DNA from: Oscillospiraceae bacterium
GTDB lineage: Bacteria > Bacillota > Clostridia > Oscillospirales > CAG-382
Length of the DNA: 64,000 nucleotides
Direction of reading: 5' to 3'
Assembly: GCA_015064895.1 (NCBI GenBank)
Contig: SVRI01000003.1
Span: forward strand, 62,001-126,000
A program made the translations under genes and the position numbers. Shown here in pieces: positions 1 to 12,074 of this stretch (positions within the stretch are counted from its first letter, which is position 1; each line of letters begins with the position of its first letter). Under the pieces are notes generated by a model. It made no database searches. It worked only from the letters and a program-made list of their open reading frames with translations, and was not told the origin of the DNA.

Positions 1-223
1 GAATTACGACTGCAAGCAGTAATGAAATCTTTTTCATTTCTGTTATCTTCCTTTCGTGATTGTAATAACATAATAACATTGTATATCATACCTCTCTTGT
101 GTGAAAGGTGTGTGAAGTAATTGCAACATTTTACAATTTATACAAACAAACAATACTTTATTTGGTATATAATATATCTTAGAGTAAAATGCCATAGGTA
201 TGTAAAGAAGGAGGCGGAAGAAG

Positions 224-2314
224 ATGAATAGCATGCAAATGCCCATAACAAAACTTTTCGGCGTAAGCACGGCAAGAGAAAAACTCTTTTCAAAGCTTGG
301 AATCAAGACTCTTTATGACCTTCTCTACCATTTTCCCGCCGCCCATGAAAACAGAGGAAACACCGTTCTTGTCGACGATGCAGAGAACGGCGAATATGCT
401 TCTCTTATTCTTGAGGTAATTACACCTGTTACAAGCACGAGAATCAAATCAAAGGGCGGCAGAGCCATGACGGTGCAGAAGTTTACAGCCTGTGATGAAA
501 CAGGCTCTGTCAAGGTCACCTGCTTTAACAGGGAGTTTCTGGGACAGAGCGTGAAAGTTGGGAATAAGTACCGTTTTTACGGCATAATCAACGGTATTGC
601 AGGACTTTGCAGTATGACAAGCCCTTCGATTGAAGCGGCAGACGGCAAGGTGCTTTTGCCGTATGTTCCGAGATATCCGCTGACGGCAGGACTTACCTCA
701 AACATACTTTCATCTTGTATAAAACAGGCACTTGAGCTGTGCAAAAATGACATAGATGACTATCTTTCCGACTCAGAACGTGAAGAATTTGACCTTTGTA
801 CCCATTATGAGGCACTCTGCGGCATTCATTTTCCCGAAAACGAGGAAACTCTAAGGCAGGCAAAACGAAGACTTGCCTTTGATGAAATGTATGCCTTCCA
901 GTTGAATTCCATACTTCTCGGCGAAAACGTAAAATCGGGCAAGGCTTACAGAGTAGACTATCCCGAAATGCGTGAATTTCTGTCACACCTGCCCTTTGAA
1001 ATGACACGGGCACAGAAAAAGGCGCTCCATGATATACTTTGCGATATGAGCGGCGTGACAAAACCCGAAGATAATACACGTGATGAATTTATTTCGCCTG
1101 CAAGACGGCTTGTTCAGGGCGATGTGGGTTCAGGTAAAACGGTTGTCGCCCTTGCGGCAATGTATGCTGCGGCAAAGTCGGGATATCAGTCGGCTCTCAT
1201 GGTACCGACGGGCATACTTGCAAGACAGCATTATGAGGATGCGGGAAGACTTCTTTCAAAGATGGGACTTCACGTGGCACTTCTCACAGGCGGCACAAAG
1301 GCGGCTGAAAAAAGACAGATTTTAGCAGACCTTAAGTCGGGCGAAATTGACTGTCTTATCGGCACTCACGCACTTATTGAAGATAATGTTGAGTTTAAGA
1401 ATATTGCCCTTGCCGTGACAGACGAACAGCACAGATTCGGTGTGGGTCAGCGAAAGACGCTTGAAGAAAAGGGAGAACGCAAAATATTCCCCCATACCCT
1501 TGTCATGTCGGCAACGCCGATACCCCGAACCCTTGCCATGATTCTTTACTGCGACCTTGACATAAGCATCATCGACGAGCTTCCCAAGGGCAGACAGAAG
1601 ATAGATACCTATGCTGTGGGCGAAGATTATCACACACGTGTCTATAACTTTATCCGCCAGAGGGTAGAGGAAGGCAGACAAGCCTATGTCGTTTGTTCCT
1701 TAGCCGAAGAAAAGAACGCCGAGGGTGAATATATACAGACGGCAAACTATGAAATGAAGTCGGCAAAATCCTTCTGCGAAAAGCTAAAGAGCGAAGAATT
1801 AAAGGGACTGAATGTCGAATATGTCCACGGACGTATGAAGCAGGCAGAAAAGGACGAAATAATGAGCCGTTTTGCCGACGGTGAAATTGATGTGCTTGTG
1901 TCAACCACTGTAATTGAAGTCGGCGTAAATGTGCCGAATTCCGTTGTAATGCTCATAGAAAATGCCGAACGCTTCGGTCTTTCGCAGCTTCATCAGTTAA
2001 GGGGACGTGTCGGCAGAGGAAGTCATAAATCCTACTGTATACTTGTTTCTCCTCTTATGAACAAGTCCAAGGATTCGGACTTTGCAAAAAGAGTGAAAAT
2101 CCTCTGCGACAGCGGTGACGGCTTTGAGATTGCAAAGAAGGATTTGGAACTAAGAGGTCCCGGTGAATTCTTCGGCCGGCGGCAGCACGGAGCTTTGTGC
2201 TTCAGGATGGCGGATGCCATGGGTGATGTAAAGCTTCTCGAACAAACCAAAACTTTGGCAACACGCCACGCAAAAGAAAAAAGAGAATTGGAGATAGAAA
2301 AAATTGGGTTATAA
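224..2314 (+). CDS. recG: ATP-dependent DNA helicase RecG
   Basis: 696 aa; Walker [33 protein letters not shown] helicase motifs; RBS aaggaggcgg upstream. Confidence 0.97.
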   Translation: MNSMQMPITKLFGVSTAREKLFSKLGIKTLYDLLYHFPAAHENRGNTVLVDDAENGEYASLILEVITPVTSTRIKSKGGRAMTVQKFTACDETGSVKVTCFNREFLGQSVKVGNKYRFYGIINGIAGLCSMTSPSIEAADGKVLLPYVPRYPLTAGLTSNILSSCIKQALELCKNDIDDYLSDSEREEFDLCTHYEALCGIHFPENEETLRQAKRRLAFDEMYAFQLNSILLGENVKSGKAYRVDYPEMREFLSHLPFEMTRAQKKALHDILCDMSGVTKPEDNTRDEFISPARRLVQGDVGSGKTVVALAAMYAAAKSGYQSALMVPTGILARQHYEDAGRLLSKMGLHVALLTGGTKAAEKRQILADLKSGEIDCLIGTHALIEDNVEFKNIALAVTDEQHRFGVGQRKTLEEKGERKIFPHTLVMSATPIPRTLAMILYCDLDISIIDELPKGRQKIDTYAVGEDYHTRVYNFIRQRVEEGRQAYVVCSLAEEKNAEGEYIQTANYEMKSAKSFCEKLKSEELKGLNVEYVHGRMKQAEKDEIMSRFADGEIDVLVSTTVIEVGVNVPNSVVMLIENAERFGLSQLHQLRGRVGRGSHKSYCILVSPLMNKSKDSDFAKRVKILCDSGDGFEIAKKDLELRGPGEFFGRRQHGALCFRMADAMGDVKLLEQTKTLATRHAKEKRELEIEKIGL

Positions 2315-5129
2315 ATCGCTTAAAATCACGGGCGCAAGAGTCCATAACCTTAAGAATATAGATGTTGAAATCCCGAGGGACAAGCTGGTTGTCTTTACGG
2401 GACTTTCGGGTTCGGGAAAATCCTCCCTTGCTTTTGATACAATCTATGCCGAGGGCCACCGACGCTTTGTGGAATCCCTGTCCTCCTATGCAAGACAGTT
2501 CCTCGGTCAGCTTGATAAACCCGACATCGACGGTATTGAGGGTCTTTCTCCCGCCATATCCATTGACCAGAAAACCACAAGCAAAAACCCCCGTTCCACC
2601 GTAGGTACGGTTACCGAAATATATGACTATCTCAGACTTCTCTACGCAAGAGTCGGCACACCTCACTGCCCCGTTTGCGGCAAGGTTATCGAAAAGCAGT
2701 CTATAGATACAATTCTCGATAAGATTCTGCATCTACCCGAGGGTACAAGGTTCTATGTACTCTCTCCCGTTGTCAGAGGTAAAAAAGGCACGCACGAAAA
2801 ACTCCTTGCCGATTCTCAGAAAAACGGTTATGTAAGAGCAAGAATCAACGGTGAGATTATGTCTCTTTCGGATAATATCGAGCTCGATAAGAATAAAAGA
2901 CACAATATAGAAATAGTGGTAGACAGACTTGTAATGAAGGAAGACATCCGTTCACGCCTTGCAGACTCGGTCGAAACGGCATTCAAACTCTCGGACGGAC
3001 TCTGCGTTATTGCTCTTCACGAGGGCGAATTTGAGGGCATGAGTGAAATGATGTTCTCACAAAACTTTTCCTGTGCCGAGCACGGTATAAGCCTCGGAGA
3101 GCTTGAACCTCGAATGTTCTCCTTCAACAGCCCCTTCGGTGCCTGCCCCGATTGCGACGGACTTGGCGAAAGCTTTGTTCTTTCTCCCGAAAAACTCTTT
3201 CCCGACATGTCAAAGAGCCTTTCCGAGGGTGCCTGTGTGTGTAACGGATATAAGAGTGCAAAGGACGGAACATGGGGTGCCGAGGGCATAAATGCGGCAC
3301 TTCGCGAATTCGGCTGTGATGTTAATACGCCCCTTGACAGAATGAGTAAGAAAGCAAGAGATGTGCTTTTCTACGGCAAAGGCGACGAAAAAATCCGCTA
3401 TGGCTACAGAGGATATAATCTCAGCTTTATCGGTATTGTCCGCGAAATTGAAAGAAGATACAATCAGAACTATACAACTCCCGAAATGAGAGCCTATTAT
3501 GAGCAGTTTATGGACACCGTTCCGTGTTCATCCTGCGAAGGAAAACGTCTGAAGAGGGAATCCCTTTCGGTGACGGTCGGCGGGCTTAATATCGCAGAGC
3601 TTTGTAATTTGTCGGTTGAAAAGGCAAAGGTTTTCTTTGAAAACCTCAAATTCGGTAAGACGGAGGCAGTTATTGCAAAGGAAATCTTAAAGGAAATCCT
3701 GTCCCGACTCAGCTTTCTTGAGAATGTAGGTCTCGGATACCTTTCGCTGTCACGCCGTTCGGGTACCCTTTCGGGCGGTGAAAGTCAGAGAATAAGACTT
3801 GCAACACAGATTGGCTCGTCGCTTATGGGCGTGCTTTATATCCTTGATGAACCCAGCATCGGTCTTCATCAGAGGGACAATTCCAAGCTTATTGCAACAC
3901 TTAAGAATCTGCGTGATATCGGCAACACCGTAATTGTTGTTGAGCATGACGAAGAAACCATGCTTGAATCCGACTACATTGTAGATATCGGTCCTGCGGC
4001 AGGTATTCACGGCGGTCAGATTGTGGCAACGGGTACGCCTAAGCAGATAATGAACAATAAAAACTCGGTAACAGGCGACTTTCTTTCGGGAAGACGTAAG
4101 ATTGCCGTTCCCAAGGAAAGAAGAAAAGGCAACGGTAACTTCCTTAAGGTAATAGGTGCCGAGGAGCATAACTTAAAGAACATCGACGTTTCATTCCCCC
4201 TTGGAACCCTGACTTGTGTTACGGGTGTTTCCGGCTCGGGTAAATCGTCGCTTGTAAATTCAATTCTTTTAAACAGCCTTGCAAAACAGCTTAACCGTGC
4301 CCAGACAACGGCAGGTAAGCACAAGAAAATCGAGGGTGTAGAACACCTCGATAAAGTCATTGCCATTGACCAGTCGCCCATCGGCAGAACACCAAGATCC
4401 AACCCTGCTACGTATACCGGTCTATTTACCGACGTAAGAGATCTTTTTGCCGCAACCCAGGGTGCAAAAATGCGGGGATATAAGAAGGACAGATTCTCCT
4501 TCAACCTCAAGGGCGGCAGATGTGAGGCGTGTGCCGGCGACGGTACGCTTCTTGTGGAAATGCATTTTTTACCCGACGTTTATGTAACGTGTGACGTCTG
4601 CAAGGGTAAGAGATATAATAAGGAAACGCTTGAAGTCAAGTACAAGGGCAAGAGCATATCCGATGTTTTGGAAATGACCTGCGACGAGGGAAGGGAATTC
4701 TTTGAAAACATCCCCTCAATGCACAGAAAACTCAAAACCCTGTGCGATGTGGGTCTGGGATATATCAAGATAGGTCAGTCCTCCACAACTCTTTCGGGCG
4801 GTGAAGCACAGAGAGTAAAGCTTGCAACCGAGCTTTCCAAAAAGAGTACCGGCAAGACGCTGTATATCCTTGATGAACCTACAACGGGTCTTCATACTGC
4901 AGATGTCGAAAAGCTTATTGACGTACTGCAGAAACTGGTCGATGCAGGTAACACCGTAATTGTAATCGAACACAATCTTGACATGATAAAGAATGCCGAT
5001 TACATTGTTGATCTCGGTCCCGAGGGCGGAGATGCAGGCGGTGAAATTGTGTATACAGGTACACCTGAGCAAGTGGCGGAATGTGAAAAGTCCTACACGG
5101 GTGTGTACCTCAAAAAAATACTTGAATAA
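2304..5129 (+). CDS. uvrA: excinuclease ABC subunit UvrA (TTG start overlapping recG end)
   Basis: 941 aa; two ABC ATPase halves, CxxC zinc motifs, [18 protein letters not shown] signatures. Confidence 0.97.
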   Translation: MGYKSLKITGARVHNLKNIDVEIPRDKLVVFTGLSGSGKSSLAFDTIYAEGHRRFVESLSSYARQFLGQLDKPDIDGIEGLSPAISIDQKTTSKNPRSTVGTVTEIYDYLRLLYARVGTPHCPVCGKVIEKQSIDTILDKILHLPEGTRFYVLSPVVRGKKGTHEKLLADSQKNGYVRARINGEIMSLSDNIELDKNKRHNIEIVVDRLVMKEDIRSRLADSVETAFKLSDGLCVIALHEGEFEGMSEMMFSQNFSCAEHGISLGELEPRMFSFNSPFGACPDCDGLGESFVLSPEKLFPDMSKSLSEGACVCNGYKSAKDGTWGAEGINAALREFGCDVNTPLDRMSKKARDVLFYGKGDEKIRYGYRGYNLSFIGIVREIERRYNQNYTTPEMRAYYEQFMDTVPCSSCEGKRLKRESLSVTVGGLNIAELCNLSVEKAKVFFENLKFGKTEAVIAKEILKEILSRLSFLENVGLGYLSLSRRSGTLSGGESQRIRLATQIGSSLMGVLYILDEPSIGLHQRDNSKLIATLKNLRDIGNTVIVVEHDEETMLESDYIVDIGPAAGIHGGQIVATGTPKQIMNNKNSVTGDFLSGRRKIAVPKERRKGNGNFLKVIGAEEHNLKNIDVSFPLGTLTCVTGVSGSGKSSLVNSILLNSLAKQLNRAQTTAGKHKKIEGVEHLDKVIAIDQSPIGRTPRSNPATYTGLFTDVRDLFAATQGAKMRGYKKDRFSFNLKGGRCEACAGDGTLLVEMHFLPDVYVTCDVCKGKRYNKETLEVKYKGKSISDVLEMTCDEGREFFENIPSMHRKLKTLCDVGLGYIKIGQSSTTLSGGEAQRVKLATELSKKSTGKTLYILDEPTTGLHTADVEKLIDVLQKLVDAGNTVIVIEHNLDMIKNADYIVDLGPEGGDAGGEIVYTGTPEQVAECEKSYTGVYLKKILE

Positions 5130-5165
5130 TTCCCTTCAAATATTGCAGGAAAGGAAAATGCAAAA

Positions 5166-7088
5166 GTGATAATACTCAGTGCCTCAGACGTAACTCTGTC
5201 CTTCGGTACGGACGTGATACTTGACAGAGTAAGTCTCGGCATACAGGAAAACGATAAAATAGGAATAGTGGGCGTAAACGGCGCGGGCAAGAGTCTTTTT
5301 ATGAAGATTCTTGCAGGACGTCAGGAGCAGAGCGAGGGTGATGTGTTCCTTGCCAAGGACACAAACATCGGCTATCTCGAGCAGAATACAGGGCTTGAAT
5401 CCGACGGTGAAATGTTTGAGGAAATGTGTAACGCATTCCCGAAGCTTCTTGACATGGAAAAACGTCTTGCCGAACTTGAAAGGCTTATGAACGAAGCCCA
5501 TGACGACGATAAGCATATGAGCCTTGCCAAAGAATATACGACCCTCGAAGATAATTTCAAGCGTGAGGGCGGATATGAGTTCAGAAGCAGAATTTCAAGT
5601 ATGCTCACAGGTCTCGGCTTTGAAAAGGACACCCATACAAGAAGAATCAATACCCTTTCGGGCGGTCAGAAGACAAGGCTTGCCATAGCACGTCTTCTTT
5701 TGTCGGAGCCGGACATACTTATGCTTGACGAGCCTACCAACCACCTTGACATTGAGACGGTTGAATGGCTTGAAGAATACTTAAAGAACTATAAAAAGTG
5801 CCTCATTGTTATTTCCCATGACAGATATTTTCTCGACAAGGTAACAAAAAAGACCTTTGAAATTGAGAATAGGGAAGGCAAGCTCTACAATACTTCTTAT
5901 ACCGACTATGTAAAGCAAAAGGAAATCGACAGAAAAATAGATCAGAAGCACTATGACCTTCAGCAGAAGGAGATAGCAAGACTTGAGTCTTTCATTGAAA
6001 ATCAGCGCAGATGGAACAGAGAACGTAATATTATTGCCGCAGAAAGCAGAATGAAGGCTATCGACCGCATGGAAAAACTGGAAAAGCCCAAGGATTTGCC
6101 GTCTAATATACGCTTTCGGTTTCAGACGAGCGACAGCGGCTTGTGTCCCGATAAAATGCTTGAGGTTACGGGACTTACAAAGGGATTTCCGGGTAAGCAG
6201 CTTTTTGAAAATGTGTCTTTCCTGCTTCACGGCAGAGATAAAATGTTTATTCTCGGTCAGAACGGGGTGGGTAAGTCCACAATGCTAAAAATTCTCTGCG
6301 GAAAAATCGGTCAGGACTTCGGTACGTTTGAATATGCCCGCGGTCTTGCCATAGGTTACTATGATCAGGAGCATCAGGGACTTGATAACAGCAATACCGT
6401 CATTGATGAGCTGTGGGACTGCTTTCCCAATAAGACACAGACCGAAATCCGAAGTGTGCTTGCAGGCTTTCTCTTTACAAGCGAGGACGTGTTCAAGAAG
6501 ATTGACGTGCTGTCGGGCGGTGAAAAGGCAAGACTTACCTTTGCAAAGCTCATGCTTGAAAAGAGCGACCTTCTGATACTTGACGAACCTACAAACCACC
6601 TGGATGCACCCAGCCGTGAAGTGCTGGAGCAGGCACTTGTCGAATACGACGGCACCGTGCTTTGCGTATCCCATGACAGATATTTTGTCAAAAAACTTGC
6701 CAGCCGTATTTTCGAGATGAGAGAAGACGGTACATTTGACTTCAAGGGCGGATATGAGGACTTCTGTTCATATAAGGAAAAGAGAAAGTCTGCGGATTCT
6801 TCGTCGGATTCGGAAAAGACGGGCGTAACCAATTCACAAATGGACTATGAAAAGGCAAAGGAACTCAAAAACAGAAGAAAGAGTGCCGAAAAGAAACTTG
6901 CCGAAACCGAAAAACGCATCGAAGAAACAGAAGCGGCAATTGAAGAAAACCAAAAAAAGCAGGAGGAGTTTGCCTCTGATTATGAGCAGATTTCCAAACT
7001 CTTTTCCGAGCTTTCCGAGCTTAATGACCGTCTTGAAAAGCTGTACGAGACCTGGGACGAACTTCAGTCGGTTTTGAGCGAAAATTAA
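5166..7088 (+). CDS. ABC-F family ATP-binding protein
   Basis: 640 aa; duplicated ABC domains with LSGGQ/LSGGE, DEPTNHLD twice, no TM segments, C-terminal coiled coil. Confidence 0.95.
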   Translation: MIILSASDVTLSFGTDVILDRVSLGIQENDKIGIVGVNGAGKSLFMKILAGRQEQSEGDVFLAKDTNIGYLEQNTGLESDGEMFEEMCNAFPKLLDMEKRLAELERLMNEAHDDDKHMSLAKEYTTLEDNFKREGGYEFRSRISSMLTGLGFEKDTHTRRINTLSGGQKTRLAIARLLLSEPDILMLDEPTNHLDIETVEWLEEYLKNYKKCLIVISHDRYFLDKVTKKTFEIENREGKLYNTSYTDYVKQKEIDRKIDQKHYDLQQKEIARLESFIENQRRWNRERNIIAAESRMKAIDRMEKLEKPKDLPSNIRFRFQTSDSGLCPDKMLEVTGLTKGFPGKQLFENVSFLLHGRDKMFILGQNGVGKSTMLKILCGKIGQDFGTFEYARGLAIGYYDQEHQGLDNSNTVIDELWDCFPNKTQTEIRSVLAGFLFTSEDVFKKIDVLSGGEKARLTFAKLMLEKSDLLILDEPTNHLDAPSREVLEQALVEYDGTVLCVSHDRYFVKKLASRIFEMREDGTFDFKGGYEDFCSYKEKRKSADSSSDSEKTGVTNSQMDYEKAKELKNRRKSAEKKLAETEKRIEETEAAIEENQKKQEEFASDYEQISKLFSELSELNDRLEKLYETWDELQSVLSEN

Positions 7089-7108
7089 TCAAATAACGAA
7101 AAAATGAT

Positions 7109-7155
7109 AATTTGACTATGGGTGAACGAAAAAACACTTATAGTCAAATTTTTTT
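7109..7155 (+). terminator. rho-independent terminator after ABC-F gene
   Basis: 11-bp perfect stem AATTTGACTAT (7109-7119)/ATAGTCAAATT (7140-7150) followed by T-run. Confidence 0.85.
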
Positions 7156-7510
7156 GCGTGTAGAAAATGGAAATGGTTTTTTGTGCAAAAATCACAAACG
7201 GAAAATCAATAACTCAACAAAAACGCCATAGAAAGTTAACAATTGACGTCTAAAATACTTGTAATGTAAATTATAGATTGAAAACTATATCTGCTTATAA
7301 ATTCAAAATTACAAACTTGAATTTAATAAAAACGGCTTAATTACGTAAAAAATCGAGTAGAATATGAAGCATAAATAAATTTATTTCGTATAAATTAGCA
7401 ATAATATACAAACAAAATAATTTACATCAACTGCGGGGCGATAAAAATAATTGTAAAAATTTTGCGTTTTTGCATATCTGAACCCCTTGATTTTCCTTGA
7501 TTTACTGCTA

Positions 7511-7539
7511 TTGACAAACTTTCTTTGCATTGATATACT
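7511..7539 (+). promoter_or_regulatory. sigma-70 type promoter for carbohydrate ABC operon
   Basis: TTGACA (7511-7516), 17-nt spacer, TATACT (7534-7539). Confidence 0.65.
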
Positions 7540-7709
7540 ATGTTCATGTAATTGGGTGCTTTTTGCCCTTTTTTAAGTGTTGTTTGTGTGAATTCGCGGT
7601 GAAGATATTGCGAAAATGTCTCGTCATGCGATGACGCATTTATAATATGAAGAAAAGTGCGGGAAGAACCTTGTACCGAGCAATACTCATTCAGAGGAGG
7701 AAATTAGCA

Positions 7710-10700
7710 ATGATGATTGCAAAAAACAAAAGCAGACTTGTTGTTCTCGTACTTATTGCAAGCATGCTTTTACAAGCGTTTGGTTCAGTTGCTGTCTATG
7801 GTGCTGCGTTATCAGAGCAGGAATATGCAACCAAGCAAAACAACTCGGAAACCGAGAATTCACGTGATGCAATGAAAGAGCTTATGGTTTCTACCGCTTA
7901 CAGTGAATATCTCGTTCTTTACGATGAAATTCCCGATGCTAAGGAAAGCATTCGTATAGAAGCCGAAAATTATGTCAGAGAAGAAGATGCAGGTCAGCAG
8001 AGCCAGAATGCAGCAAGCCAGAGTGCTTATGCAGAGGTAAGAATTGTTGACGGCATGTATCTTGACACACCCGGTTCAGGAAAGGTTTCTTTTAAGTTCA
8101 CTGCTCCCGAAACTGCAATGTATACAATCAAATTAAGATATTTGCCTTTGACGGGAGACGGCGGCTGGATAGTTTCCGAAAACGGTGCTAACTCCACCGA
8201 TGACGACAGCCACAACTCCAACATTGAACGTATCCTTCTTATCGATGACCTTGTTCCTTTCAAGGAAGCACGTACACTTAATTTCTCGCGTACATGGGTT
8301 GACGATTATGCTAACGGCTTTGATAAAGACGGAAGATATAAGTTCAACCGCGACATCAATATGAATGAAATGCGTCCTATCAAGGTTGAAGACCCTGAAT
8401 GGACAGAAACATACCTTTATGATTCCGAAACCTTCTATGAAGATCCTCTTAAGTTCTATTTTGAAAAGGGCGAACACACCATCACTCTTGATGCTGCAAG
8501 TGAACCCTTGAGACTTGACTGGATTGAAGTTGGTTATGCTGAGCCCCTCAAGTCTTATAAGGACTACCTTGAAGAACACAAGGATGCTCCGACTCCCAAG
8601 GCACAGCCTATTATTGTTCACGCAGAAACACCTTCCGCTACAAGCGAACAGGTTATCTACGCAATGAACGACAGAACCAGCGGTATTACATATCCTCAGG
8701 ATCCCGCCCAGTCACTTCTCAACACCCTCGGCGGTAACGGCGGTGACAAATGGAAGAATCCCGGTCAGTGGGTAAGATACGAGGTTCTTATTACAGAATC
8801 CGGTTGGTACGATATCGTTCCCAGATTCAAGCAGACTATCAACCAGGGTCTTTTCTCGTCAAGAGCAGTTAAGATTGACAATGAGTATCCCTTTGAGGAA
8901 GCAAGAGGTCTTCAGTTCAAGTACGCTGATGACTGGCAGGTGGCTCCTCTTAATGACGGTAAGACAAACTTCAAGTTCTATCTTGAAGCTAGCGAAAAGC
9001 CGCATGTAATTGAATTTAAGGCAGTACTCGGCGACATGGCTGACCTTCTTAACGAAATTGAAGGTATTCAGACAAGACTTAACGACTACTACAGACAGAT
9101 ACTTATGATCACAGGTTCTGAACCTGATGAATTTACCGACTACGAATTTTCAAAGCTCATCCCGGGTGTTCTTACAGGTATGAAGACCGAAAAGCAGAAC
9201 CTCCAGAACGTTTCGCTGAGACTTGAAAAGAAGATCGGTACAAAGGGCGAAAATACGGTAATCCTCGACAGAATCGCATTCCTTCTCGGAGAAATGAGCG
9301 GTGATGAAACAAAGATTGCCGCAAACCTCGGTAACTTCAAGAGCTATATCGGCTCACTCGGTACATGGTTACTCAGCACTAAAGCTCAGCCCCTTCAGCT
9401 TGACAGTATATATGTTCAGCCTACAGGAACAAAGCTTCCCAAGGCAAATGCAAACTTCTTCCAGTCCATGGGACACGAGCTCAGCTCGTTTGCAATGTCC
9501 TTCTTCACCGACTATAACTCAATCGGTGCTTCTCAGAAGATTGAAGACGACGACCCCAATGCGGTAGAAGTATGGATTACAACAGGCCGTGACCAGGCGA
9601 CAATCATGCGTCAGCTGGTTGACGGCAGCTTCAACAGCGAAGATATTGCTGTAAACTTAAAGCTGATTGCGGCAGGTACACTTCTTCCTGCAACACTTGC
9701 AGGCGTAGGTCCTGACGTATCAATGGATGCCGACCCCAACGGTTACGGTATCAGAAACGCAGTTATTCCTCTTAACTACTTTGAAGCAGAAACAGTAGGA
9801 AAGATTAATGACAGAGTGTCAATAAAGAATAAACAGCCCGTTCTTTCCTATTCCGATGTTAAGCAGGCTTACTTCAGCAACGAAGACGGTCAGGTAATTG
9901 AAGAACTCTTTGTTCCTCTTACAATCCTCGACCCCGACAGAGTTGAGTATGTTGATAAGGATAACCCCGATAAGGGATATAAGGTTGTTGACGGTGTGGT
10001 AAGAGACGGTAGAGTTGCTTACGGTCTTCCTTACACAATCGACTTCCCGATGCTCTTCTACAGAAAGGATATCTTCGTAGAGCTTGGCCTCGACGTTCCC
10101 GAAACATGGGATCAGGTAGAAACAACAATCAGAGCACTTTCCGAAAAGCAGATGGAAATGGGCTTCTCTCAGGCTATGACTCAGATTTACATGTATCAGT
10201 CAGGTCATGAGTGGTTCAAGTCTGCAAGGGATTATGCACAGTATTATCCTAACGGTGAAGTAAGCGAACGTGAATACTTGAGAACGGTAGGTATCGAATC
10301 CAATCTCGGCTCCAACGGTGCACTTGATGCGTTCCAGAGAATGACCGAATGGTTTACACTCTACGGCGAACCCGTATCCTATGACTTTGCAAACAGATTC
10401 AGAACAGGTGAAATGCCTATTGCAATCGCAAATTACACAACCTATAACCAGCTTAAGGTATTTGCTCCTGAAATTGCAGGTCTTTGGGAATTTGTTCAGC
10501 TTCCCGGTGTTGAAAGAACCGTTGAAGTAATTAACGAAGAAACAGGCGAAACAGAAACAAAAACATATATCGACCATTCCACACCCGGTACTCCTCAGGC
10601 GGTAATGATGATGAAGGATGCTGCGGATGACATCAAGGACGGTCAGGATATCACAGAATCCAAGAAGGCACAGAATGCATGGGCATTCCTCCAGTGGTGG

Positions 10701-11072
10701 GTAAGCACAGATACACAGGTTAAGTTCGGTCAGGAACAGGTAGCCCTCATGGGTACCGCCGCGAAGTACAACACAGCAAACATCGACGCACTTCTCGGTC
10801 AGTCCTGGACAGCACAGGAAAAGAAAAACCTCGAGCAGCAGTTTGCATCACTCAAGGGAACTCCGATGTCCCCCGGTAACTACATCGTTGCAAGATATAC
10901 AAACTTCGCATTCTATAATGTTGTAAACGACGGTGAAGTTGCAGCGGAAGCATTACGCGGTTATGTAGATGACATTGACCACGAGCTTTCAAGAAAACGT
11001 GCAGAGTATGGCTTCATTACAAAGGAAGACTACTTTAAGGAAGATCGCTTTAAAGGCGCGAACTTGGGATAG
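7710..11072 (+). CDS. extracellular carbohydrate ABC transporter solute-binding protein with N-terminal CBM6/35-like regions
   Basis: Track ORF starts at 7647, but RBS gaggagg precedes ATG at 7710; signal peptide; C-terminal family-1 SBP-like region (LPYTIDFPMLFYRKDIFVELGLDVPETWDQ); two N-terminal beta-rich regions of type 'IRIEAENY ... LDWIEVGYA'. Confidence 0.9.
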   Translation: MMIAKNKSRLVVLVLIASMLLQAFGSVAVYGAALSEQEYATKQNNSETENSRDAMKELMVSTAYSEYLVLYDEIPDAKESIRIEAENYVREEDAGQQSQNAASQSAYAEVRIVDGMYLDTPGSGKVSFKFTAPETAMYTIKLRYLPLTGDGGWIVSENGANSTDDDSHNSNIERILLIDDLVPFKEARTLNFSRTWVDDYANGFDKDGRYKFNRDINMNEMRPIKVEDPEWTETYLYDSETFYEDPLKFYFEKGEHTITLDAASEPLRLDWIEVGYAEPLKSYKDYLEEHKDAPTPKAQPIIVHAETPSATSEQVIYAMNDRTSGITYPQDPAQSLLNTLGGNGGDKWKNPGQWVRYEVLITESGWYDIVPRFKQTINQGLFSSRAVKIDNEYPFEEARGLQFKYADDWQVAPLNDGKTNFKFYLEASEKPHVIEFKAVLGDMADLLNEIEGIQTRLNDYYRQILMITGSEPDEFTDYEFSKLIPGVLTGMKTEKQNLQNVSLRLEKKIGTKGENTVILDRIAFLLGEMSGDETKIAANLGNFKSYIGSLGTWLLSTKAQPLQLDSIYVQPTGTKLPKANANFFQSMGHELSSFAMSFFTDYNSIGASQKIEDDDPNAVEVWITTGRDQATIMRQLVDGSFNSEDIAVNLKLIAAGTLLPATLAGVGPDVSMDADPNGYGIRNAVIPLNYFEAETVGKINDRVSIKNKQPVLSYSDVKQAYFSNEDGQVIEELFVPLTILDPDRVEYVDKDNPDKGYKVVDGVVRDGRVAYGLPYTIDFPMLFYRKDIFVELGLDVPETWDQVETTIRALSEKQMEMGFSQAMTQIYMYQSGHEWFKSARDYAQYYPNGEVSEREYLRTVGIESNLGSNGALDAFQRMTEWFTLYGEPVSYDFANRFRTGEMPIAIANYTTYNQLKVFAPEIAGLWEFVQLPGVERTVEVINEETGETETKTYIDHSTPGTPQAVMMMKDAADDIKDGQDITESKKAQNAWAFLQWWVSTDTQVKFGQEQVALMGTAAKYNTANIDALLGQSWTAQEKKNLEQQFASLKGTPMSPGNYIVARYTNFAFYNVVNDGEVAAEALRGYVDDIDHELSRKRAEYGFITKEDYFKEDRFKGANLG

Positions 11073-11117
11073 AAGAGTAAATCCCATCTAAGATAATCGA
11101 TTTAAGGAGTGAAATAA

Positions 11118-12074
11118 ATGTCAGAAAAAGCTGTCACAAAGCAACAGGCTGCACCGAAGCTTAGAAAAGACATGACCAAATGGGAATGGACTCTCCGCGA
11201 AATGAAGGTTAATAAGGTTGGTTACGTAATGGTAGCTCCCTACTATATCGTGTTCCTTCTTTTCACAGTCGTTCCGGTATTCGTGTCGCTGTTCCTCAGC
11301 TTCACACAGTTTAATATGCTTGAAGTACCCCAATGGGTGGGTGTAGATAACTACATAAGACTCTTACTTGATGACGATACATTCCTTCTTGCTGTTGAAA
11401 ACACCCTTGTTTTCGCAACAATGACAGGTCCTGTATCCTATCTTCTCAGCCTTATGTTTGCGTGGTTCATCAACGAACTTACGCCAAAAATCCGTGCCGT
11501 AGTAACACTTATCTTCTATGCGCCCAGTATCTCCGGCCAGGTATATCTTATCTGGCAGACACTGTTCTCCTCTGACCAGTACGGCTGGGTAAACGGTACA
11601 CTCATGAAACTCGGTGTTATAAACAGCCCGATTTTGTGGTTCCAGGATACCAATTATATTATGACACTTTGTATCGTCGTTGCCCTCTGGACATCACTCG
11701 GTACATCCTTCCTTTCCTTCATCGCCGGCTTCCAGGTAGTTGATAAGTCCCTCTACGAAGCAGCCAGCGTTGACGGCGTAAGAAACAGATGGCAGGAACT
11801 CTGGTACGTAACACTTCCCGTAATGAAGAACCAGATGATGTTCGGTGCTATCATGGCGATTACATCGTCCTTCGGTTTCGGCGCAATTGTTACAGCACTC
11901 TGCGGATTCCCGTCCGTTGACTACTGCGCTCATACCATCATGCATCACCTTGATGACTATGGTGGACAGCGTTGGGAAGTAGGTTACGCATCTGCGATTG
12001 CAACAATCCTGTTTGCAATCATGATCGGTTCTAACCTGCTTGTAAATAAATTACTGTCGAAGGTAGGTAAATGA
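11118..12074 (+). CDS. sugar ABC transporter permease (MalF-type)
   Basis: 318 aa; six TM; EAA loop YEAASVDGVRNRWQELWYVTLPVM. Confidence 0.93.
   Translation: MSEKAVTKQQAAPKLRKDMTKWEWTLREMKVNKVGYVMVAPYYIVFLLFTVVPVFVSLFLSFTQFNMLEVPQWVGVDNYIRLLLDDDTFLLAVENTLVFATMTGPVSYLLSLMFAWFINELTPKIRAVVTLIFYAPSISGQVYLIWQTLFSSDQYGWVNGTLMKLGVINSPILWFQDTNYIMTLCIVVALWTSLGTSFLSFIAGFQVVDKSLYEAASVDGVRNRWQELWYVTLPVMKNQMMFGAIMAITSSFGFGAIVTALCGFPSVDYCAHTIMHHLDDYGGQRWEVGYASAIATILFAIMIGSNLLVNKLLSKVGK

Noticed and set aside
43-306. 87-aa minus-strand ORF upstream of recG
   Set aside because: Overlaps the recG 5' end, AT-rich hydrophobic translation without RBS; upstream region looks like promoter DNA.
2202-2732. 176-aa minus-strand ORF
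   Set aside because: Antisense to the recG/uvrA junction, both strongly supported; typical shadow ORF.
7160-7500. Possible small gene or riboswitch in the long AT-rich gap before the ABC operon
   Set aside because: No RBS-linked ORF and no known aptamer consensus; only low-complexity AT-rich sequence before the promoter at 7511.
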